Positions 1 through 6,383 of a DNA stretch of 11,358 nucleotides are shown piece after piece. The notes beneath the pieces were generated by a model. That model saw only the letters and a list, made by a program, of their open reading frames with translations. It had not been told where the DNA came from and searched no databases. How positions within the stretch are numbered: position 1 is the stretch's first letter; the number at the start of each line of letters is the position of its first letter. This DNA is from Chloromonas sp. AAM2 (Eukaryota > Chlorophyta > Chlorophyceae > Chlamydomonadales > Chlamydomonadaceae), in the NCBI GenBank assembly GCA_004335635.1, contig QAXH01004858.1, positions 8,104-19,461 of the forward strand, read 5' to 3'. The position numbers and the translations under genes are program-made.

Positions 1-719
1 AGCACATGTCAAGCTAGACAAGCCAAGGCCCTTTCAATCCATTGTTCCTAGATCCTCAACGCTGAAAAATTGGTCCTAGAAAAAATGACACGCACACATA
101 CACATGTTGACTGACACACAATGGTTCCTGGCGGTAATACTGACCTATTCACACAAGAACTGTCCCAGAACTGGCAAACATCTTTTTTTTTGTGGTGTGA
201 TGAGGCAATATTGACATTCACCAGGGCGGAACAGGGCTTGGGCCGTGAACAGTGGGAGAGGAGGTGGGACGGGAGACAGAGGCAGAAAATGGTCTGTCTA
301 GCTGAGCTTCGAGCATGTCACAGACAGGGCAAGGAGGCAGAGCAACAACCTGTCTAGCTGAGCGGCGCCCAAAAGTCAGTTGTAGCTGGCCAGCAGGCGT
401 TATGCAAGTGGTGTTGCAGCAAGAAGCAACAGCAATGTCTTAATACTCGTGAGGGTGCAGGCAGCGAACTGGGTGAAAGCCGCCTCTCAAAGCAGCAAAC
501 AAGTTGTTGACTATGGATTGGGCGGAGTGTCACACTGAAGCGTCAAATGGAAGGATAGAATAGACTGAAAAGGCCAATCCGTCAGCACGGTGCCCAAACC
601 GTTATTCATGGCAGCGATTGGTGATGGCGAGGCGGAGGGCCACCAGGCCTGAGACAGCTCGACATTGCTTTCCGACTGCCCAATGTCAAACGCACACAAG
701 CTAGCAGGTGACTGGCGGA
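1..719. other. No confident gene
   Basis: I see no supported gene here. A minus-strand frame from about 711 to 511 (TAG) is a possible alternative terminal exon, as noted for the SKL mini-exon. A short stretch at 152-187 resembles 5968-6001. The rest is ordinary intergenic-looking sequence. Confidence 0.4.
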
Positions 720-734
720 TCATAACTTACTGCA
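720..734 (-). CDS. Possible terminal mini-exon ending in SKL
   Basis: After the donor at 914, the best downstream acceptor is CTGACTGTCCCCAG, ending at 735. In phase 0 it gives Cys-Ser-Lys-Leu and then TGA (722-720). Ser-Lys-Leu at a C-terminus is the classical PTS1 peroxisomal signal. The exon is only five codons long. An alternative terminal exon uses CGCCAG (acceptor G at 712) and stays open to a TAG at 513-511, with a plausible peptide (AFDIGQSESNVELSQAWW). Confidence 0.2.
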   Translation of the reverse strand, partial: CSKL

Positions 735-914
735 CTGGGGACAGTCAGCAGGCTGTCAGCGTAGATTTCAAGACCTGGCACAAGGCCAGGCCAGGGGCTG
801 GCATGGCATGATCTTTGAACAGATGCTCGACAACACCAGACAGAACCTCCTCGCATGATCCAAGCTCACCCCGAACACAGACAGAGATAGAATCCACACA
901 CGATGGAAACTCAC

Positions 915-1040
915 AGCAAAGTTGAGTGGTGTCACGGAGGGTCGGGCCGCCAGCTCGAGCTTGATGTCGCCCAGAGCTCCGCGTGGTGCAGGAGGCCCGG
1001 TGTTGGCGGGACGCAGCGGCGCGTCAGACGGCGAACGAGT
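915..1040 (-). CDS. Exon-like segment, gene unassigned
   Basis: A 42-codon open segment (TRSPSDAPLRPANTG... to VTPLNFA) lies between a very good acceptor (TTGCCTTGCTGCTGCAG) and a very good donor (GCT|GTGAGT), both in phase 0. Its third positions are strongly GC-biased, like the exons of the two recognised genes. I do not recognise the protein. It may be a late exon of the F-box gene, if that gene splices past 2055, or part of a separate gene. Confidence 0.45.
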
Positions 1041-1305
1041 CTGCAGCAGCAAGGCAAGCAACGGCGACGATGATCTTCTCAACTCTGTTAGGCACGTGGC
1101 CTATTGGCATGAGGATAAGAAGTAGTGCTTCCTAGTCTTCAAAACGCAAACAAGTAGCCGACACGTGCCTCAACACGACACGAACAGCAGAGCAAAATCA
1201 GGCTTGAGCAGACTTGTGTGCAAGGGACCAAGTTGCGCACCACAAAGGCCAAAGTTACGACTGTTTTGTGCACTGTCAATACATAACTAACGTCATGACA
1301 GACAC

Positions 1306-1438
1306 CTGTGCAACGTGATGCCAGCTGCTGACTGTCGGTTGTCGTGTCAGATGTAACGCTGGACCCCTCATAAAGTTCAACCTCTTTGCCTGCGAACCAA
1401 CCTGTGCAATTGATGCCAGCCAGAGCGAGGGACGGGCG
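1306..1438 (-). CDS. Weak exon candidate upstream of the 915-1040 segment
   Basis: The segment starts after CTTCACCAG and ends before GTGTCT. It encodes one completing base plus 44 codons (ARPSLWLASI ... SSWHHVAQ). Its phases fit exactly between a possible donor at the end of F-box exon 2 (GCA GT|GTGAGT, phase 2) and the exon at 915-1040 (phase 0). The donor is mediocre and the composition is only mildly coding, so this is a low-confidence call. Confidence 0.22.
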
Positions 1439-1928
1439 CTGGTGAAGCCAAGAGGGCAGCTGGGCAGAGAGCCGACAGCCCGCAGCATGGCTTCCAGGTT
1501 TGGAATCCTGCAACCAAGCACGATAGAGAGGGTCGTACAAGCCAGCAGTTGTGAAAGGGAGAAGAAAAGCATGCGATTGATTGTGATGACGAGGCAGCGT
1601 TTGATTGTGAGCGAGGTATCAAAGTACCCTCTGTGACCGGTACTGCATGTGTGCATTTGGCGACTGTACGAATGTCATGAACAATTCTACTAATGTGTGC
1701 ATGCGGTAGATGCTCGAATGGATAAAAGGATGGCAATCATTTCGGTGCTTTGTGGCACAGGAGCAGCCAAGTTTGCATGCCTGTTCATCCCTCAAACCTG
1801 TTCTCATCTCTCAAACCTGTTCTCAAAACTCTGAGTCAACTTGCACATGCACGGACGACCCAAGGGATGAACAAACTGGGCCATGGATGTCTAGGCAGAG
1901 AACAGATATTGAATTTGATAGGTAGAGC

Positions 1929-1933
1929 TTACA
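1929..1933 (-). terminator. Possible TGTAA polyadenylation signal of F-box gene
   Basis: TGTAA on the minus strand is the usual polyadenylation signal in Chlamydomonas and relatives. It occurs about 120 bases after the TGA of the F-box gene. A five-base word is expected by chance every kilobase or so, so this is weak support. Confidence 0.3.
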
Positions 1934-2054
1934 GTGCAATGCTTGCAAACACAATTGAAATCCTCTGGGCAATTTCTGCGTGACTGGGCAAGGGTACCCG
2001 AGCGGGCAAATCGACCGAGAGGCACTGTTTGTACATGTGCGACCGTCTGTCCAC

Positions 2055-2945
2055 TCACACTGCCCCCGCATGCGGCACGTCCCACTCGCAATCCTTGAGT
2101 ATGCTGCAGTTGGTATCCACGTAGACGCTAATGGTGTCCGTGCAAGGAAAGGATGTCAGCATGTGGCTGATGTCAAGCGGACTGGCTGACTTGCTGGCAT
2201 GCGCAAGAGCAACGCTTCTGACAGCAGATTCCAAGGCCTCAATGGCAGCACGACCAGCAGCGGCAACGGATCCGTCACGATGAGTCACATTCAGGAACGC
2301 CCTCGCAGCAGCTAACTGTGCTTCGCTGTTGGGGGCCAGATGATGGTCTTCCATGCATGAGGTGGCGATGATGTCATTGGCTTGCAAGGCAACAAGGAAT
2401 GCAGCTGCGCCTGCTTCGTCTGTGTGCTTCTGCTCTTCACTGTAGGAGTCATCCGCCCGAGCATGCAGCGCCACCACATAGGCAACAGCAGCTGGTACTA
2501 CTTCCTCAGGCGTTGTTGCACTGTACCTCTGTATCGCCACCTGAATATGGCTGCTGATGGTTTCTATAAAACCATAAACAACAGCAACGCGCCTCGGCAG
2601 CATTGTGCTAAATAGAGCGGGCAGGTGTGAAGCAGCGGCTGCCACAACACCTTGTGGCCCGCTGCTGCTTCCACCAGCCGCTGTGGCGGCGCTCTGAGGC
2701 TGTGCTGTGCTGGGAGGACCCGCTGCTGCCTCTGTTGCATCCCTGCTGCTTGTGGGCTGGGAGCTGCCAGGCAGGGTAAGCGTGTCAGCCGCAGCAGCAG
2801 GGTCACTGCCAGGCCCAGAGCTGGATGGCAAAGCATGCGGGTGCAGTCGTATGACCCGCACGCGAGCTGACGCAGCTGACTTCCACCATTTGGAGACAGA
2901 GCGCAGGACTAGGGCATCCTGGCCCTTGAACTGGTTCTGTATCTC
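2055..2945 (-). CDS. F-box protein exon 2
   Basis: This is the main coding exon, 891 bases, open for 296 codons, with GC-rich third positions in contrast to the flanks. It carries the second half of the F-box and all of the downstream region. Its C-terminus reads DTISVYVDTNCSILKDCEWD, which has a beta-strand look. Other long open frames over this stretch are shadows. Confidence 0.85.
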   Translation of the reverse strand, partial: EIQNQFKGQDALVLRSVSKWWKSAASARVRVIRLHPHALPSSSGPGSDPAAAADTLTLPGSSQPTSSRDATEAAAGPPSTAQPQSAATAAGGSSSGPQGVVAAAASHLPALFSTMLPRRVAVVYGFIETISSHIQVAIQRYSATTPEEVVPAAVAYVVALHARADDSYSEEQKHTDEAGAAAFLVALQANDIIATSCMEDHHLAPNSEAQLAAARAFLNVTHRDGSVAAAGRAAIEALESAVRSVALAHASKSASPLDISHMLTSFPCTDTISVYVDTNCSILKDCEWDVPHAGAV

Positions 2946-3311
2946 CTGCATTCACATGCAGCATGATAGATGGCAGCCAATCCAGCACTACATGCTCTCA
3001 TGGCCAATGAGAAGTCAAACTCTGATGGCGGGTCTGTCCATGCCACTGTGAGGCGTGCGGTGTGAGATATCGTAATGAGCTGCCAATGCGGTACGCCACA
3101 AACGCTATACAGGCGTCCTTCACCAGCGCACACAGACACACGACCGATACATCAATGCCGCATTGCATCTTCTCCCCTTTCAATGGCCAAGGCTGACAAT
3201 GCCAGGCCCAGGCAACAGCCGCAGTGCACCACCCAATGTATCCATGATCGGGCACGGATCACTCACTCCGATAGCACCGCTTGGCAGGTCGTCCCAAGGT
3301 TTAGGTGGCAT
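2055..3311 (-). CDS. F-box domain protein, two exons
   Basis: The exons are 3311-3267 (ATG at 3311-3309; MPPKPWDDLPSGAIG) and 2945-2055 (TGA at 2057-2055), giving 311 residues. The intron, 3266-2946, has donor GGA|GTGAGT and acceptor GAATGCAG, phase 0. Joined, residues about 6-42 form an F-box: PWDDLPSGAIGEIQNQFKG, then DALVLRSVSKWWKSAAS. F-boxes normally bind Skp1 in an SCF ubiquitin ligase and leave the rest of the protein to choose the substrate. Residues about 60-105 are a Ser/Ala/Pro/Gln-rich linker. The remainder is Ala-rich and probably helical, with no LRR, Kelch or WD repeats that I can see, so the substrate cannot be guessed. Two in-frame stops lie upstream of the ATG, which supports the start. 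The end is less sure: CAGT|GTGAGT just before the stop could act as a splice donor. Confidence 0.75.
3267..3311 (-). CDS. F-box protein exon 1 (start exon)
   Basis: This short exon of 15 codons begins at ATG with A at -3 and encodes the first part of the F-box (W-x2-LP). It was found by looking for the missing N-terminal half of the F-box upstream of exon 2. The consensus donor GTGAGT and the matching phase support it. Confidence 0.75.
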
Positions 3312-3811
3312 GATTACCAAGTCAGCAGAGGTGACTGATTCAGAAGGATCAGTCTGTGTGCCTAACAAGCGCCGTAGACCAACGCCTGCTCCTCATGGCA
3401 CTTCTGCTGCCTAGCTGCCAGGCTTGGCCATCTGGGGCATGGGAAGGCTGCAGCATGGGCGGCTGCACGCAGTGTCCGCACACAACGGCCAGGTATGACA
3501 TTGTTCAACTTCCACTTACGCATGGTGTTATGATGAGTGTGTTGGCCTGGGGCCCCCACTCCGTGGCACGTCCACCGTGCAGTATTTATCCTTAGACACG
3601 TAAAAGCCAGGCAATGTGCCACCGTGCGGCTGTTCATTTTAGAACATGCAGGACTGACCTTGTGCGCCTCCTGATGGTGAGCGGTTGCGATCTGGAGGCC
3701 CCGTCCACTAGCGGATGTATGTGCCTTGCTCTTATTGCCTCATACGACGCAGCATGATAGTGCTGGCCAAAGTTCGAGGGCTGTCCAAGAGAAAATCAGC
3801 GGCGAGTAGAA

Positions 3812-4286
3812 GCAAACCCTAACGTGCAAACCCGTTGCACTTTTCGTGTTGGACAGATGTACAAACCTGCAATGCAGCGCTCGCCAGTCCTGCCAGGCCA
3901 CTTAACCACTCAGCTCTCCCCAGATGACTTGCCCAAACGGACCTTGTAAGACTAGAGGGTCTTCAAAGCCAGTGGCTCGGAGCTGAGCAGTGGCTGCGAC
4001 GTTTGTTTGCTTGCGCCTGCAAACCCTGATGTGCAAACCCGTCATGCAGGGACCTAGCATCAGTGCTTTGATTTGTTTCCGGCAAAATCGGTATTGGTAG
4101 CACGCGCAGCACACCGCCAATTATTGATTTTTTGTTCTTTTATCAGCCAGCATCTTGGTAGATGCGCAAACCCGCCCTGCTTTGGTTGCAGGACACACAA
4201 ATTGGCTCAGCGTGTTAACATCTTTACAGTCTGTTCCGACAAGATTGGTGCGGGCAGCACGCGCAGGACACCGGCAAATTAAATCT
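3812..4286. repeat. Cluster of diverged direct repeats
   Basis: Two families are visible. The first is a 24-base copy at 3812-3835 and 4019-4042 (GCAAACCCT..., then GTGCAAACCCGT), differing at two positions. Shorter relatives lie near 3858, 4161 and 9303. The second is a copy of about 54 bases at 4077-4130 and again at 4234-4286, sharing the exact core AGCACGCGCAG and many flanking bases, offset by 157. This looks like a decayed tandem array or mobile element. Confidence 0.6.
3884..3948 (+). repeat. Dispersed repeat, copy 1
   Basis: The stretch starts CCAGTCCTGCCA and contains AACCACTCAGCT, a CCCCAGA block and TTGCCCA. It aligns over about 65 bases, at roughly three quarters identity, with 5070-5135. 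Confidence 0.6.
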
Positions 4287-5069
4287 TGCACAGCTGTCAG
4301 GCAGTCAGGTGAGAGTCGTGTCCCGCGCGATGCGACCCAAGACACCATACAATGTCTTGCTACCATGCATCCCGTACCAGGCATGAACGCACCGATGCTG
4401 AGCACCTGACCAACGGGAAAGCAATGCCGCAGCCAAAACCCCTTGTTCCAGCACTACCGTGCAGCTCAGCTGTCGAGTTCAAGGACGAGCAGGCGATTAC
4501 ATCAAGGGGGCCCACATGCACCGAGCGCGTACGTAAGCAAGCCATGCAAGAGACGAGGCTGGATGCCGTCCTGACCAACCCTGAGCAACAGAAGGCAGAA
4601 GGCCATTCACTGAAAGCCCAGATAAATACCTCAGCTACCTGTCACCTGTCATCAAGGCAAGACGTTCGTTTGTTATGCTACAGCCTATTGGACTACCGTC
4701 ACTAGTGTGGCACACCAACATTTGAATATTTCATTTTGGTAGCACTGAGGTGATCTACTAAAGAGGTTTACAGTCAACGTGAAGAAGTTTGTGTAAAGCA
4801 CTCCAGTAGTTGCCAAGCACCTTGCGCTGCCTTGTGACTGAGATCTGCACAAGTGCATATGCACTGCTTCATGGCTTCTTGCCTGGCCTGATAGAGCATT
4901 GGCGGGGATAGAAGTTCCATGCACATGACAATATACTATATATGTATTTACACCAGGGAAGCCGTCAGAGGACACGGAACGGGATGGGCACCGCCCTGGC
5001 CTACCCTGAGCTAGATATACTGGCCGACCTGCAAGCCGAAGCGCGACCAGAAGATCTGACTTGCACGCT

Positions 5070-5135
5070 CCAGTCCTGCCACACGTGCCAACCACTCAGC
5101 TTTGCCCAGACAGGTTGCCCAGACAAGCCTAGTAT
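5070..5135 (+). repeat. Dispersed repeat, copy 2
   Basis: This is the partner of 3884-3948 in the same orientation, about 1.2 kb away. The exact shared words include CCAGTCCTGCCA, AACCACTCAGCT and TTGCCCA. It lies just before the short tandem repeats at 5150-5271. Confidence 0.6.
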
Positions 5136-5149
5136 ATCGCAGTCATCAT

Positions 5150-5197
5150 AATACCAGCAGCGCTGCGTACAGCAATACCAGCAGCGCTGCGCACAGA
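5150..5197 (+). repeat. 24-bp tandem duplication
   Basis: Two adjacent 24-base units begin AATACCAGCAGCGCTGCG. They differ only near the end (TACAGC against CACAGA). The unit contains the palindrome GCAGCGCTGC. Confidence 0.85.
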
Positions 5198-5216
5198 CAC
5201 TTAACTAAACCCTGGA

Positions 5217-5271
5217 CCCTCCACATGCCCTCCACATGCCCTCCACATGCCCTCCACATGCCCTCCACATG
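5217..5271 (+). repeat. 11-bp minisatellite, 5 copies
   Basis: There are five perfect head-to-tail copies of CCCTCCACATG. The array is bracketed by AAACCCT words (near 5207, 5279 and 5302). The perfect copies suggest recent expansion. Confidence 0.95.
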
Positions 5272-5303
5272 ATGGGCTAAACCCTAGCAGTTTTCGTACC
5301 AAA

Positions 5304-5411
5304 CCCTGGAATTAGTCGGAATTTGCTGCGCAGCAGCGACAATTTTTGTAAAAGGCCTGATTTAGTCGGCCGATCAAATTTTCTTTACTTATTTTCCGAC
5401 TAAGACCAAGG
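5304..5411. repeat. Imperfect inverted repeat (foldback, MITE-like)
   Basis: The arms are 5304-5324 and 5391-5411, matching at 16 of 21 positions. They include a perfect core, TTAGTCGGAA at 5312-5321 against TTCCGACTAA at 5394-5403. A further TTAGTCGG lies inside at 5362-5369, and a 12-base palindrome TGCTGCGCAGCA at 5324-5335. No flanking target duplication is obvious. Confidence 0.5.
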
Positions 5412-6101
5412 GGCAGTACGGTACTCGTGGTATGGGATCTGTGTCATGCCGTAATAATTGGTCTTAATGTTAGCAGGGCCAGGCAGACCTGAGATTGGAA
5501 TTGGATTTGTGTTGAGGATGAATCCAGAACGCCAATTCGACTTTCTGTACGAAACATTGGTACAGGTGGAGGGGAATGATGTACCACTACAAGAATACTC
5601 AGCCTGTGACAATACCTTTTATGACAGGTTCAAAGTATAATTATCCCTTCCTGATGTCATCATGATGGACATACTGAGCCGTACACAGTGCAAGGAGGCT
5701 CTTGGTGTGACCAAAGGAACACGTATGGAAGCCTGGACCCCTGATCAACAAGCCAGCTGGCTTATTGGTTACCGGATACGGTTGATGATTGAGGTAGATA
5801 CCGATGATGAAGACCACCCTCAACAATATGCTGCTGCTCAAGAAGCTGCACTGCAAGATACAATCTATGCCGGGCGTCTTGAAGTGTGTCGGTCACTGCT
5901 AGCATCTGGGTCGGGTCACGCCAGTGGATTGTTCCTCTCAAGCTAAATGATGCGATCAAACAATGGGCACAAACTGTCACAGAACTGGCAAATTTCTTTT
6001 TGTTAGGACTTGTCGTCTTAGGACTAGGTCTGCTTCTCGATGTCTTGATGACCTCAAACGTGCCATATTCGTCCTTTTTCAAACAGTTCACCAACTGCTA
6101 A
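5404..6101 (+). pseudogene. Interrupted, AT-richer open region, possible decayed gene
   Basis: Plus-strand frame 1 is open from 5458 to 5946 except for one TAA at 5638. The readable parts include PERQFDFLYETLVQVEG, then WTPDQQASWLIGYRIRLMIE and an acidic stretch. The TAA could be removed by a 54-base GT-AG segment (5635-5688, phase 0 on both sides). Near 5890-5945 a frame change would be needed to continue into frame 3, which has a strongly hydrophobic segment (about 5991-6045) followed by VPYSSFF and ends at TAA 6099-6101. The last part vaguely recalls the N-terminal membrane anchor of FtsH proteases, but this is weak. The minus strand is also open at 5612-5400 (NTNPIPISGLPGPANIKTNY). The strand is uncertain. 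Base and codon use are poorer in GC than in the PrimPol exons. Confidence 0.25.
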
Positions 6102-6234
6102 CAAACACATGTTGATACAAGGTACTAAAGGTGCTACTATCTGGGTAGGGAAATCCTAGGATTTGCTAGCACACATGCTTCATGCTCATGGCAGCTGATG
6201 CTGGAGGATGCTAGATTCCTGCCGCCCCCCACGG

Positions 6235-6383
6235 CTAGCGCATGTGAGGCTCTCTCAGCAGGGGGTTGTGGCCGGGACCGCGCTCCTGGCCTGCCGAGCG
6301 TCTCAGCGCTTGCAAGTGCGGCAGCTGCCACAGCTCAGGAGGCAATGGCTGCCAGGTGGAGTGCCACGCTGCGCAGTCTGGGT
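6235..6383 (-). CDS. PRIMPOL: PrimPol terminal exon, last zinc ligand and C-terminus
   Basis: The exon begins AC, completing GAC, and reads DPDCAAWHSTWQPLPPELW, which supplies the fourth zinc ligand (human HDPVC) and the family's PLP-x-E(V/L) sequence. It ends ...LLREPHMR, then TAG. Only about 45 residues follow the finger, with no acidic RPA-binding tail like that of vertebrate PrimPol. The acceptor is TATTCGCAG. I found no TGTAA-type polyadenylation signal in the next 130 bases. Confidence 0.9.

Larger units (their letters stand above)
3312..5149. other. Gene-poor region with diverged repeats
   Basis: No exon with good splice sites and coding composition was found on either strand. The open frames here are short and overlap on both strands. 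The stretch upstream of the F-box ATG should hold its promoter, but no convincing TATA box stands out; GATAAATA on the minus strand near 3590 is only a weak candidate. Repeats are listed separately. Confidence 0.5.

Noticed and set aside
121..357. Plus-strand open frame of 78 codons starting at ATG
   Set aside because: No coding bias, no recognised motif and no splice context; its frame does not match the frame in which it resembles 5968-6001.
1306..1438. A laminin-G-like reading of the SSWHHVAQ segment
   Set aside because: Only a few residues resemble the WHHVA word of that family; the rest of the domain is absent from the neighbouring exons.
4352..4705. Plus-strand open frame of 117 codons in the repeat-rich middle
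   Set aside because: The composition looks random, no domain is seen, and overlapping open frames occur on the other strand.
5205..5310. Interstitial telomere tract
   Set aside because: AAACCCT occurs as isolated words separated by other sequence, not as a tandem array.
5401..6101. Reassigned TAA as glutamine to read through the stops at 5452-5457 and 5638
   Set aside because: Glutamine is encoded by CAG/CAA throughout the PrimPol and F-box exons, and those genes use TAG and TGA as ordinary stops, so the window gives no support for a variant code.
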